This document shows, one piece after another, positions 1 through 8,877 of a DNA stretch of 64,000 nt. This stretch comes from Thermogutta sp039793925. Its GTDB lineage: Bacteria; Planctomycetota; Planctomycetia; Pirellulales; Thermoguttaceae. Location: the NCBI RefSeq assembly GCF_039793925.1, contig NZ_JBAMME010000316.1, positions 1-64,000 of the forward strand, in the 5' to 3' direction. Made by a program: the position numbers and the translations under genes. The notes under the pieces were generated by a model, which was not told the origin of the DNA, searched no databases, and worked only from the letters and a program-made list of their open reading frames with translations. Position 1 is the first letter of the stretch, and each line of letters begins with the position of its first letter.

Positions 1-326
1 AGCCCCACGCACTTGAGGATGTGGACGGCCGCCGATTGCCGCAACTGCCGATCTTCGTCTTGATGGAGATCATCCTCAAGCACCTGAATCGCCCGAGCCA
101 CCAGTTGCCGCAATCTCTCCACCTGGGCTCCCCAGACTTCATGCCGCCGGGCATCCAGGGCCGCCTGGAACAACTCATCCCTGTTGCGCCACAGGGTCAC
201 CGTCTGCCGACTCGCTCTCACCGCCTCGGCCACCTCCTGATCAGTCTTGCCGGCCAGCAGAAGCTCGATGGCATTCTTCTGAGCGAGCCGCAACTGTCGG
301 GTTTTGTCAGATTTTGTGATATGTAT
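1..326 (-). CDS. Helix-turn-helix protein, terminase-small-subunit-like (partial, C-terminus outside window)
   Basis: The minus strand is open from the window edge to an in-frame TGA just upstream of 326. The translation begins ..ITKSDKTRQLRLAQKN and continues with KTDQEVAEAVRASRQTVTLW, which reads as a classic helix-turn-helix, followed by an Arg/Gln-rich helical region. Proteins of this shape are common in planctomycetes and in phages (terminase small subunit, phBC6A51-type). There is a good GAGGAG ribosome-binding-like sequence at about 327-332, but the codons after it are ATA CAT ATC ACA. No ATG, GTG or TTG follows until a TTG at 293. Either a rare start codon is used, translation starts at the TTG, or the start codon has been lost. 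The gene runs off the left end. The function is inferred only from the HTH pattern. Confidence 0.6.
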   Translation of the reverse strand, partial: MHITKSDKTRQLRLAQKNAIELLLAGKTDQEVAEAVRASRQTVTLWRNRDELFQAALDARRHEVWGAQVERLRQLVARAIQVLEDDLHQDEDRQLRQSAAVHILKCVG

Positions 327-1200
327 CTCCTCAACTCATGCTTCGCTGTCAGCCCGGCTTTGCGATGCAAACCCCAGTATCCCGTGGCATGGCATGGGGC
401 TGGTATCTTTGCGAGTTGCTCACTCAAGCAGTCGAGGGGCATGACCTTCCAGCAGAGAATCAGCCAGCAATTCGCTCGGCGGCGCCGATTCAGTATCACG
501 GCGATGACTGCACTGCCGGCGCGGATCATGTCTTTTCGCCCAGTGTGCCGGATTGTGTGCCACCAGGCGGCACCATTGTGTCGGAAGTTTTTTCTGTATC
601 AACAGTTACGGAAGTCGATTGGAGTCCATCTCGCTCTAATAACGTATGTTGGATACGACTGCCATCAGGTTCCACAAGCTCGTTTTCGGCAAAAGCAGTT
701 CTGAGGTGGTGTTCTCTACTTTGCCGAGTCCCATCGCGCCAATACATGGGACATGGAATTGGGTTCGATCCTGACAGGTGGCCTGAAGCACTTCGCGATC
801 TTTTTCTACTGCTTGTCCATGATTACCTGGCGAACCATGCTCACACCCTCCGTGTGAGACTCTTCACCAAATTAACGCCCATCATCAGAGTCGTCTCCTC
901 GACAGCCGTGATAAGAGATTCTTCCGGCCTGGTAAGATGAGTTTTCACACCGAGGCTGCACGTTCGACTGCGAACGGCTTTCGGGGTACCTTCGATTTTG
1001 TGCGTCCCCTAGCAAAGGTCCGGCCGTGACTGGCAGGCCGGAAGTACCTTCATTGTCGGGCGAGTGATAAAGTGGAGGAATATCTGTTTAATCTTGCGAC
1101 CAATCCGGGTGACAGGCACGAGCTCCTTGTCGCTCGGACGGATTGCGCAGTCCGGTGGCGTCAATTGGTGGAGCAATGGGAAAAAAGGTGAGATCGGAGC
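327..1200. other. Intergenic region, no convincing gene
   Basis: I see no frame here with natural protein composition; the open frames are short or rich in Cys/Arg/Ser on both strands. One perfect hairpin lies at 840-858 (7-bp stem CTCACAC/GTGTGAG, 5-nt loop), with no T-run on either side. The region may be decayed sequence between the HTH gene fragment and the sulfatase-like gene. Confidence 0.5.
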
Positions 1201-1217
1201 CATAACGGAGCGTTATG
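1201..1217 (+). promoter_or_regulatory. Inverted repeat enclosing the ribosome binding site and start codon
   Basis: CATAACG GAG CGTTATG is a perfect 7-bp inverted repeat with a 3-nt loop. Its right arm ends with the ATG of the sulfatase-like gene (1215-1217), and the GGAG that would act as ribosome binding site lies at the loop. Folding of the mRNA would bury the start codon, so the element could limit translation. That role is inferred from position only. Confidence 0.4.
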
Positions 1218-2828
1218 AAAATCATCGTTATCGAGGCTGACGGATTGCGGGCGGAATTTTTGGGACCTTATGGCAACGACTGGGTGGAAACACCATCGCT
1301 CAATCGCATTGCTGCGAGTGGTTTTGTGTTTGATCACTGTTTGATCGGTTCGCCGCATCGCGGAGCGCAAACGGCAGCGCTGTGGACGGGGCTCCATCCC
1401 GCGCAGATGGCATTCACGCAATGGAGGATTCGTGATTCTCTGTCGTCGCGGATTGAGGAGATTGCCCGGACCGGTATTTTCCAGGAGGGCGCCACAGAGC
1501 GGTGCGTCGTGTCGTCGCTGCGCGAGCGGGGCTGGAAGACGGTTCTCATCAGCCCGGAAAGATCAGTTTTGACACATCCGTTGGCTCAATCTTTTGAGGA
1601 ACATCGGTTGATCGGTGGGACGTCGGACGAGGCCGGGGATCCAGAGCGGATTTCCCTTCGGGTTGTCCGCGGAGAACCCGAGGTGATTCCGCTTGGACGA
1701 CCTGCGGAAGATTGGGCGGAGACTCGCACGGCCCTGGTGTTTTCGGAGTTGTGCGAAACGTTGTCACAGATGGAAGGGGCGGCGCTGGTGTGGTGCCATC
1801 TTTCCGACCTGAGAAATCGCTGGGATGCACCGCTGGCAATGCGAATGCGGCACCATGAGGAGGGTGATCCTGAGCCGTGGCCGGGGACCAACGTACCGCG
1901 GCTTCGCTTTCGGGGAGAGGCGGACCCCGACTGGCTGTTACCGTTTGTCTCAGCTTATGCCGCGCAAGTGGAAGTTCTCGACCTTTGCCTGGCCGGGTTG
2001 TGGAGCACACTGGAGGACATTGCTTCCCGGGAGCCCTGGATGCTGGTCATCACCTCAGCCCGGGGAATGCCTCTGGGAGAGCACGGCTGGCTGGGTACGT
2101 GGCATGCGCCTTTGCACGCGGAACTTCTTCACATTCCCTTGATAATCGCGTTTTCCGATGGCGCCGGACAATCGGAGCGGAGTCAGGCCCTCGTCTATCT
2201 CCATGATCTGGCGGCTAGTATCCTGAGCTTTTCCGGTGGGGACACGTCTATCGGGCAAAGCGATTTGGCGATTCCGCCAAATAAGACATGGGTTGCAATT
2301 GGTGGAGAAGATCTTCTTCCCGTTATTCGCGGAGAGCTGGATCAGGTGCGAGATCGCCTCTTTGTCTGGGATGGACACCGAACTCTGGCTGTGCGCACGC
2401 GTGGTTGGTTCGCACAGGTACGGCTGGTCGGTCAAGAAGACGCCGAAGAGATCGCGGAGTCCTGCAACGGAACGGAAGACGGTGAGGAGGCAGTTTCCGA
2501 GCATTGGACGGCTCAGGATCTTACTGTGGTGAGTGCCCGGGCGGACCTTGCCAACTTAGTAAAAATGAGAACACAGGAGGGAGAGGACTCGCTGAGTGAC
2601 TGGGAAATCGAAGAACTTCGCCGCCGGGTCAGGCTGTTTGTGAAGCCGGACGACCGCTGGGAGGTGAATGAGGTGGCCGACCGGTGTCCTCAGATTGCAG
2701 GCGAGTTTCTGAAGATCACCGCAGAGTTTCTATATAGTTTTCAATCGCTCGCGGATGTATCTGAGCAGAATGCGCGTCTGGCGATGTCGGTGTTGCCGAA
2801 CGAGCTAGTCAGAGGTCCAGAAGCCTGA
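1215..2828 (+). CDS. Sulfatase/alkaline-phosphatase-fold protein, probably catalytically degenerate
   Basis: This 537-residue protein has the sulfatase-family layout: an N-terminal beta strand with metal-type Asp (VIEADGLRAEFLGPYG, residues 5-20), the TPSLNRIAASG segment (26-36) and a late SARGMPLGEHG segment (281-291). Active sulfatases carry C/S-x-P-S-R at the formylglycine site; here the corresponding stretch is IGSPHRGAQ (44-52), with Gly where Cys or Ser is expected. The usual S-D-H-G metal motif reads S-A-R-G (281-284). Both the nucleophile and two metal ligands therefore appear lost, so hydrolase activity is doubtful and a binding or structural role is possible. There is no signal peptide. 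The start at 1215 has GGAG four bases upstream. The stop is 14 bases before the next gene, suggesting one transcript with the sialidase-like lipoprotein. Confidence 0.8.
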   Translation: MKIIVIEADGLRAEFLGPYGNDWVETPSLNRIAASGFVFDHCLIGSPHRGAQTAALWTGLHPAQMAFTQWRIRDSLSSRIEEIARTGIFQEGATERCVVSSLRERGWKTVLISPERSVLTHPLAQSFEEHRLIGGTSDEAGDPERISLRVVRGEPEVIPLGRPAEDWAETRTALVFSELCETLSQMEGAALVWCHLSDLRNRWDAPLAMRMRHHEEGDPEPWPGTNVPRLRFRGEADPDWLLPFVSAYAAQVEVLDLCLAGLWSTLEDIASREPWMLVITSARGMPLGEHGWLGTWHAPLHAELLHIPLIIAFSDGAGQSERSQALVYLHDLAASILSFSGGDTSIGQSDLAIPPNKTWVAIGGEDLLPVIRGELDQVRDRLFVWDGHRTLAVRTRGWFAQVRLVGQEDAEEIAESCNGTEDGEEAVSEHWTAQDLTVVSARADLANLVKMRTQEGEDSLSDWEIEELRRRVRLFVKPDDRWEVNEVADRCPQIAGEFLKITAEFLYSFQSLADVSEQNARLAMSVLPNELVRGPEA

Positions 2829-2842
2829 AAGGAGTGTGCAGC

Positions 2843-4060
2843 ATGATGTTGCAGCGCGGGGTGCTCTGCCTGGCAGTGATTACCTTCACCATTTCGGCGT
2901 GTGCCCCGGCTGGAGGTGGACCGATCCAGGAGACGGTTCCCGGGGTCATCATCGATCATTCGCCCCAGACCAGCAAAATCTATATCGGATCGCCGAGTCT
3001 CGCAGTCCTTCCGGACGGGACTTATGTAGCCTCCCACGACGAGTTTGGACCAGGGTCCACCGAGCACGAGAGGGCGAAAACCCGGGTTTTTATCTCAAAA
3101 GATCGTGGTGAAAGCTGGCAGCACGTGGCTGATGTGGACGGACAGTTCTGGTCCACGCTGTTTGTTCATCGCGAGCATCTTTATCTATTGGGGACGTGGA
3201 GTCACTATGGCAATCTCGTCATTCGACGCTCCAACGATGGGGGGCGAACGTGGACTTCACCGGATGATGAGATGAGCGGCCTGCTGGCAAGGGGTCGCTT
3301 TCACTGTGCGCCTGTGCCCGTGGTTGAATACAACGGCCGAATATGGCGGGCCGTGGAAGATACCACCAATCCGCGGCAATGGGGGCGATCGTTTCGCGCC
3401 CGGGTGATCTCGGCTCCTGTCGACGCGGATCTTCTCGTGGCGGATAACTGGACTCTGAGTGATCCTTTGCCCGGCGATTCGTCGTGGCTTGGTGGGCGAT
3501 TCGGTGGTTTTCTGGAAGGAAATATCGTGATCGATCCGGCGGGGGAGATTCTCAACATTCTGCGGGTGGCCTGTCCCGAGGGAGGAAAAGCCGCTCTTGT
3601 TCACGTGGCTCGGGACGGGCGAACGCTCCGGTTTGATCCCAATCGCGATTTTGCGGATTTTCCGGGCGGAGCCAAGAAATTCACCATCCGCTTCGATCCG
3701 CAGTCTCAGCGGTACTGGTCGCTCGTCAATTGGGTGCCTCCCAAACATCAAGGACTAGACGCCGCAAGGGTCCGCAACACACTTGCGTTGATTGCTTCAC
3801 AGGATTTACGGCGTTGGGAGATCCGCACCGTGCTCCTCTATCATCCGGACACCCAGTGGCACGGGTTCCAGTATCCCGACTGGCTTTTCGACGGGGACGA
3901 CATTATTGCCGCCATTCGAACTGCCTACGACGACGAGACAGGCGGGGCCCACAATGCTCACGATGCCAATTATCTCACCTTCCACCGATTTAAGCGCTTT
4001 CGTGAATTGACGAGGCGCGATTCTGTTGTTCCGCTTACGGAACTGGGGCTGACCGACTGA
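2843..4060 (+). CDS. Sialidase/BNR-repeat family lipoprotein
   Basis: A 405-residue exported protein of the six-bladed sialidase superfamily. A lipoprotein signal ends at TISAC, so the mature protein is probably anchored through that Cys. Two Asp-box (BNR) motifs are visible, SKDRGESW and SNDGGRTW, together with the N-terminal GSPSLAVLPDG strand typical of exo-sialidase-like proteins. AAAGGAG lies eight bases before the ATG at 2843, which favours that start over the in-frame GTG at 2834. It follows the sulfatase-like gene by 14 bases. Substrate cannot be told; family members act on sialic acids or other glycans, and many planctomycete members are uncharacterised. I did not verify the catalytic Arg triad. 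Confidence 0.8.
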   Translation: MMLQRGVLCLAVITFTISACAPAGGGPIQETVPGVIIDHSPQTSKIYIGSPSLAVLPDGTYVASHDEFGPGSTEHERAKTRVFISKDRGESWQHVADVDGQFWSTLFVHREHLYLLGTWSHYGNLVIRRSNDGGRTWTSPDDEMSGLLARGRFHCAPVPVVEYNGRIWRAVEDTTNPRQWGRSFRARVISAPVDADLLVADNWTLSDPLPGDSSWLGGRFGGFLEGNIVIDPAGEILNILRVACPEGGKAALVHVARDGRTLRFDPNRDFADFPGGAKKFTIRFDPQSQRYWSLVNWVPPKHQGLDAARVRNTLALIASQDLRRWEIRTVLLYHPDTQWHGFQYPDWLFDGDDIIAAIRTAYDDETGGAHNAHDANYLTFHRFKRFRELTRRDSVVPLTELGLTD

Positions 4061-4071
4061 CGGGCGGCACT

Positions 4072-4482
4072 TCACGCCGTAGGAGGAGGCGGCCAGGGAT
4101 ACTGGTAGGGTGGCGGGGGTGGAGGGTATTCCGGCGGAGGAGCGAGACGCTCTTCGGTCCGTTGGGGAGGCAGATGGTCACTCATCACTAACAGGAGGAA
4201 GCGGTAAAGGACCAGCACCACGGAGGCTCCGCCCAGTGCCGCCACAAAGCCCAACGGGCTGATGGGGTTGAATTCCTCCAGAGCGCACACCGTCTCTATG
4301 AAGAGAGGTCCGACGACTGCCCCGATCACGCCGATGAGGACCGTGCCCAATGGTCCGCTCGGTTCACGGCCGGGAAAGACGACTCGCGCGAGAAGACCGA
4401 TCACGGTCCCGAATCCCAGCCAGACCAATACCAGCTCAATCCAGTACTCGGTCAGGAGAGGGAGTCGGAACGGAAAGTCCAT
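4072..4482 (-). CDS. Small integral membrane protein with proline-rich cytoplasmic tail
   Basis: The product is 136 residues with three hydrophobic segments (WIELVLVWLGFG.., GTVLIGVIGAVVG.., LGFVAALGGASVVLVLY..) and a C-terminal tail rich in Pro and Tyr. The glycine-spaced membrane segments and the ARVVFPGREPSG motif recall the GlsB/YeaQ/YmgE (transglycosylase-associated) family, though the match is by eye. I chose ATG 4482. An in-frame TTG at 4551 would add a Cys-rich extension and seems unlikely. It converges with the sialidase-like gene, with an 11-base gap. Confidence 0.6.
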   Translation of the reverse strand: MDFPFRLPLLTEYWIELVLVWLGFGTVIGLLARVVFPGREPSGPLGTVLIGVIGAVVGPLFIETVCALEEFNPISPLGFVAALGGASVVLVLYRFLLLVMSDHLPPQRTEERLAPPPEYPPPPPPYQYPWPPPPTA

Positions 4483-4631
4483 GCTGGCACGTGCTCCCAC
4501 GAAAAATGCCCCGGCGGATGTCGGGGCAGTTGAACAGCACACACATCCCAAACGGATGCCCCCCTCGCGCGGTCTCTGGCGGTTTGGTGCCGCTTCCGCG
4601 GGAGGGCTGGCTCCGCGTTACAATCTCCGGC

Positions 4632-4874
4632 TTAGCGGACAGGGGTTTGCTGTGTCTGCTGGGCCTTGGCCTGCTGAAGTGCCGCCGCCTCCCGGGCAAG
4701 CTTGAATTCCGGACCCGGCGCAAAGTACTGCACGTCATCCTTCATGTAGTAGGGGCTGGGAAGGGTCTGTCCTCCAACATCCACCTGGCACCCAGTGCCC
4801 AACAGGAGCATCCCCAGCGACATCCCACCGAGCAGCAGAAATGCAGCCAATGTGCGTGATTTTTGGCCGTCCAT
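4632..4874 (-). CDS. Small planctomycete lipoprotein
   Basis: This 80-residue protein has a clear lipoprotein signal: MDGQKSRT, a hydrophobic stretch, then LLGTGC as the lipobox. The mature part contains PSPYYMKDDVQYFAPGPEFK, followed by a short Ala/Gln-rich helix. Short lipoproteins with a PYY..DDVQYF core recur in planctomycete genomes, with no assigned role. GGAGG sits seven bases before the ATG at 4874, which fixes the start against longer in-frame options. It is transcribed divergently from the CHAT-like TPR gene. Confidence 0.75.
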   Translation of the reverse strand: MDGQKSRTLAAFLLLGGMSLGMLLLGTGCQVDVGGQTLPSPYYMKDDVQYFAPGPEFKLAREAAALQQAKAQQTQQTPVR

Positions 4875-5270
4875 TCGCGACCTCCGTGTTCCTGATAGGG
4901 GCGTGTTTCGACGCCAGTGTTTTCTCGTCACCCACCCCCGAGAGGGCCATCCATCCTTCCCGGTCCTCCTGTCTGATCCAGCACTCCGGACTCGGCGCAG
5001 CACAGACGTGAGCATTCAATCACCGAGCGGACCAGCAAATCCGTTATTTTCGTTATCGTCCGTACGGGAGGCAGACTTTAGCTGCCTATTAGCCGGGGCT
5101 CTCAAAAAGTCGTAAGATCGAATTAAGGATGGCTGTGGTTTACCAACGGGGGCTGGAAAAAGGTCGGGCGAAGGGATCGAGGGGCAGTGGGCAGGATGCC
5201 TAACCGTCGTCAATGGACAAACCGGCTCCCCGGGCTGATTGATTTGCTACTGCGTCGACAGGCGAGCTCG
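4875..5270. other. Divergent intergenic region
   Basis: This stretch lies between the divergent lipoprotein gene and the TPR/CHAT-like gene, so it should hold promoters for both. I see no clear -35/-10 pair. If the TPR gene starts at GTG 5187 or ATG 5196 instead of 5271, part of this is coding. Confidence 0.4.
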
Positions 5271-8200
5271 ATGAAAGCATCAAGAATTCTGCGGCTCCAT
5301 TCTCGCGAGGAAAGGTCCTTTCCGGGCATACGCGCTGTCCCTGGACTATTGAGCCTCGCGCTAGCCCTCTCGGTGGGATGTCTTTTGCCTAAATCGGGCC
5401 TGGCTCAGCTAAGCTCCGGGGGACAAGTGCCCCAACCCCTCTATTACAGTGGCCTGGAACTGATGCATGAGGGGGAATTCCGCGATGCGCTCCAGATGTT
5501 CGACACGTGCTACCGCAGCGCCATGAAATTCGGCACACGGCGATTTATGGATTCCGTGTGCTACCTTGCGATGATGGGTGAGTGCTATTACCAGATGGGG
5601 CAGCTTGATCGGGCGTACGAAAGTTATTCAGCAGCTCTGGAAATTGCCCTGAGCTATCCCACCTGGCTGCAGCAGGTGATTCTTCCGCCGGCGGGAGCGA
5701 GCCCGCTCAGCAGCGCCAATCAGCCGATCCCCTGGGGACAGAGAACTCGCACAAACCCTGTTGGCCAGGTTCCCTCCACGGGCCTTTACACCTATTCGCA
5801 GATCATTGTGGATCCCAGTTTGCTGGAACGGGGTGCCATTGTGCCCCAGGAGGCTCGGGCCATTAATGTGGTGGAAATCATCCGCTGCACAGCGCTGGCG
5901 TTGCGCCGGAGGATTGAGCTTCTTGGTCCCTTATCTCTGGCAGATCCGCTGAGTAAGCCGGCATCGAGTGTGTTTTCCGTTCAGTACACTCAGCCCAACC
6001 ACTGGTCGCAATGCTGGGGGGACCTACTCGGGGGACTGAGCGCGGTCAGTGAAGGCCGTTTGGATGCAGCGATTCCGCTTCTCACTCGTTCGACCACCGT
6101 TGCCGGCAGATTTGAGCACCAGCTTTCGGGGATCGCTCTCATCGAGCTCGGAAAACTGGCGCTGGCTCGTGGGGATTATGGCGCCGCCATCAATTTCTTT
6201 CAGGAAGCCAGCTACGATGCGTTTTACTATGGCGACGGCTTGATGCTCGAAGAAGCCCTGCGTTTGGCGGCGGTGGCCCATCTGGTTGGGCGGTCGCAAA
6301 CAATTTACCCAGTGCTGCCGGCGGCTCTCGCCTGGGCGAAGACCAAGCGGATTCCCTTCATCCAGGCCAGTTTGGACGTCAGTTTGGCGGAGCAGGCCCT
6401 GGCGACCAACAATCTGGCGATGGCGTCCTCGGCCCTCGATGACGCCCAGAGCATTGTTTCCCGCCGGCAGATGAGCACCGGTCGAGTGGCGGCCCGGCTG
6501 GCGTTTCTGCGAGCAGCCTTGTTGCTTCATAGCGGCGCCACGTCACAGGGGCAGGCGGCTCTCAACGCGGCCCTTCCTGCGATGCGCAGCACATCCCACT
6601 GGCTCTTTCAGATATCGCGTCTTTCGCGGGTCTACGCGTCGGGACAAATCGGGCTGCGCGGGCCAATCACGCCCCGGACTGCCCACGAGCTGTATCAGCT
6701 CCTTCTGCGGGACCCTACTAACCTGGATTGGGCGATCGATCCCTTGGAGTGTCTGGCTGTCATTTCGACTCCTCATCCCACGCTTTACGATCAGTGGTTT
6801 GCCATCGCATGGCAGCGAAAGCAATGGGAGGACGCGTTGGAAATAGCCGACCGTGCCCGGCGGCACCGATTTCAATCGGCTCTCCCGCTGGGAGGACGGC
6901 TGGATGCGTTGCGGCGACTTCTCGAGGCGCCGGAAATCCTTCTCGATAATCAGGCACGCCAGGAGCGGCAAAACCTGCTTGCGCGGTATCCCCAGTTCGC
7001 AGAGCTCAGCAAACAGTCGCGGCAGTTGCGACAAGAGCTTATCGCGAGCAATCTTGTGCCAAAAAACAACGAGGAACAGGTGGCTCTCCAGAAAAAGTGG
7101 GATGCCTGGGTGGAAGTGGTGAGAAAACAGGAGAGTCTGCTGCGTGCGATGGCCGTGGATCGCAATGCCGTGGGTGTTCCCTTTCCGCCTCTCATTCCGA
7201 CCAAGCAGATTCGCCAGCAACTTCCGCCAGGTACTGTCCTGTGGACGTTTTTTGCCGCCGGGAACGAGGTTTTCGTCTTTTATGTCACGAATGATCAGTA
7301 TGACACCTGGCAACTCCGCGGGGGGCAGGTGGCGGTCCAAAAGTTGCTGACCCAGTACCTCACGCAGCTCGGGTTCTTGGACGGCAACCGCGAATTCACG
7401 GTCAAAGACGTGACAGACACTGGCTGGCAATCGGCGGGTGCCAATTTGCTCAACTTTCTGGTGGCGGGTTCAAAAGCCGATCTGGCTGCCGATTTCGACC
7501 AACTGATCATCGTGCCAGATGGCTTTTTGTGGTATCTTCCATTTGAGGCGCTCTGTGTCAAGGCGGATAACGGATATCTTCCTCTTGTCGCTAAACACAA
7601 GATTTACTACTCAATTTCGTCGACTTCCGCGGTGATGGGCGCTTCGGCCAGTGTTCCTCCCCAAGCTCGAACACTCGTCTTTCAGGGACGCCTTAACCCA
7701 CAGGAAGAGGCTGCCGTGGGGCAGCAGCGCGTCTCCGCGATTCTTGAATCGCTCCCGGGAGCACTGGTATTGCGTTCATCACCGAGCGCTCCCCCGAGCC
7801 ATCTGGTCGCATCTCTATTCGACCAGCTTGTGGTTCTGGAGGATCTAGGCGACTGCGCTCGGCCGTTCAATCTCACACCGCTTCCCCTGGCCAAAGTGAA
7901 TAGCGAGTTAGGTGAGTGGCTTGAGCTACCCTACGGACGACCTTTCACGGTGGCCCTTCCGGGCCTTCACATGGCTACGGAATCGGCTTTGCGAAAGAAT
8001 GACATTTCGCTCGGGGGCCAGGAAGTTTTTCTTGCCGCCGCGAGCCTTCAGGCGATGGGTTCGCAGACACTGCTTCTCGGGCGATGGCGGACAGGCGGGC
8101 AGAGCCTCAATAGACTGTTAAAAGAGTTTTTCCAGGAATGGCCGGAAAAGTCGGCCAGCGAGAGCCTCCAGAGGGCGATGCTCCTGGTGATGACGGAGCC

Positions 8201-8450
8201 ACTTGATCCCGGACAGGAACCCCGAGTGCAAATCAAGCCCGACGATCCCCCAGCAAAAATGGTACATCCGCTATTTTGGGCCAATTTGCTTCTCGTCGAT
8301 GCAGGGCACGCTACGACCGCATCCGCTGAACCACCTGGCGGCAATAACCCGCCCGCCCCGGCCCAGGGAAACCCTCCGGCCGCGGCACCTGGCGGGGAAG
8401 CCCCTCAAGAACAGGCCAATCCGCCCGGAAATGCCAATAAAGACCAGTGA
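5271..8450 (+). CDS. Exported TPR protein with a CHAT-like domain
   Basis: A large protein (1059 residues from ATG 5271). An N-terminal hydrophobic segment ending LPKSGLAQ suggests export. TPR-like helical pairs follow (for example GLELMHEGEFRDALQMFDTCY and MGECYYQMGQLDRAYESY). The C-terminal third has the order of a CHAT (caspase-like) domain: a PDGFLWYLPFEAL strand-helix, YSISSTSAV, then GLHMATES (His about residue 900) and EVFLAAASLQAMGSQ. Active CHAT proteases have Cys in the last block (typically LSAC); here it is Ala/Ser, so proteolysis is doubtful. The tail is Pro/Ala/Asn-rich and disordered. The start is uncertain: GTG 5187 or ATG 5196 would add an N-terminal extension in front of the signal. 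A scaffolding role at the envelope is inferred. Confidence 0.75.
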   Translation: MKASRILRLHSREERSFPGIRAVPGLLSLALALSVGCLLPKSGLAQLSSGGQVPQPLYYSGLELMHEGEFRDALQMFDTCYRSAMKFGTRRFMDSVCYLAMMGECYYQMGQLDRAYESYSAALEIALSYPTWLQQVILPPAGASPLSSANQPIPWGQRTRTNPVGQVPSTGLYTYSQIIVDPSLLERGAIVPQEARAINVVEIIRCTALALRRRIELLGPLSLADPLSKPASSVFSVQYTQPNHWSQCWGDLLGGLSAVSEGRLDAAIPLLTRSTTVAGRFEHQLSGIALIELGKLALARGDYGAAINFFQEASYDAFYYGDGLMLEEALRLAAVAHLVGRSQTIYPVLPAALAWAKTKRIPFIQASLDVSLAEQALATNNLAMASSALDDAQSIVSRRQMSTGRVAARLAFLRAALLLHSGATSQGQAALNAALPAMRSTSHWLFQISRLSRVYASGQIGLRGPITPRTAHELYQLLLRDPTNLDWAIDPLECLAVISTPHPTLYDQWFAIAWQRKQWEDALEIADRARRHRFQSALPLGGRLDALRRLLEAPEILLDNQARQERQNLLARYPQFAELSKQSRQLRQELIASNLVPKNNEEQVALQKKWDAWVEVVRKQESLLRAMAVDRNAVGVPFPPLIPTKQIRQQLPPGTVLWTFFAAGNEVFVFYVTNDQYDTWQLRGGQVAVQKLLTQYLTQLGFLDGNREFTVKDVTDTGWQSAGANLLNFLVAGSKADLAADFDQLIIVPDGFLWYLPFEALCVKADNGYLPLVAKHKIYYSISSTSAVMGASASVPPQARTLVFQGRLNPQEEAAVGQQRVSAILESLPGALVLRSSPSAPPSHLVASLFDQLVVLEDLGDCARPFNLTPLPLAKVNSELGEWLELPYGRPFTVALPGLHMATESALRKNDISLGGQEVFLAAASLQAMGSQTLLLGRWRTGGQSLNRLLKEFFQEWPEKSASESLQRAMLLVMTEPLDPGQEPRVQIKPDDPPAKMVHPLFWANLLLVDAGHATTASAEPPGGNNPPAPAQGNPPAAAPGGEAPQEQANPPGNANKDQ

Positions 8451-8780
8451 ATGGAAACAGCCGTCAGGCACACCGGCGGTCGCTACCGTCGCATCTTTTT
8501 TCGCATGAGAAAACCCGACCCGCTGACTGTCTCAGTGTGGATTGGCCATTGGTTTGTCCGTCGCCACGGTGGCTACCAGGCCGTAAACTGCATTTGGGCG
8601 TTAGATGGTCCAGGAGGCTTTCTGGCTATCGGACGGTTATCGCGGTAACCGACAGGGGTCTCCCCGAGCGGCCTGTAAGCGCGATGGCGCTCCTGCCTGA
8701 AAATCGGTTCCCTCCTCGGGTGGTGGATGGCCGTCGCCAACCTGGGATAGCCGTTGCTGGCGTTTTCTCACCATAATGAT
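8451..8780. other. Intergenic region
   Basis: The stretch separates two exported TPR protein genes on the same strand. No gene is supported. It leads into the promoter and inverted repeat at 8781-8825. Confidence 0.5.
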
Positions 8781-8825
8781 AAGTGAAAAACTTTATTCAC
8801 TTGCACGCGCAAATTTTGCTACAAT
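8781..8825 (+). promoter_or_regulatory. Promoter with overlapping inverted repeat upstream of the TPR gene
   Basis: A sigma70-like promoter reads TTCACT (8796-8801), 18-base spacer, TACAAT (8820-8825). An inverted repeat AAGTGAA (8781-8787) and TTCACTT (8796-8802), with an 8-base spacer, overlaps the -35 box and could be an operator. The predicted transcript would have a 5' leader of roughly 45 bases before ATG 8878. Confidence 0.5.
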
Positions 8826-8877
8826 TTCCCAATTGCCTGTTCGTATGGGAGTGTCATTTGCCGCCAGGAGTGTGAAG

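Noticed and set aside
757..775. GGTTCGATCC resembling a tRNA T-loop
   Set aside because: The flanking bases cannot form the T-stem, and no anticodon or acceptor stem is found nearby.
338..940. Plus-strand open frame of 200 codons in the left intergenic region
   Set aside because: Composition is rich in Cys, Arg and Ser with no recognisable motif, no ribosome binding site, and it overlaps other random frames.
8451..8648. Small open frame directly after the TPR/CHAT-like gene
   Set aside because: Random-looking composition, no ribosome binding site, and no continuation into a domain.
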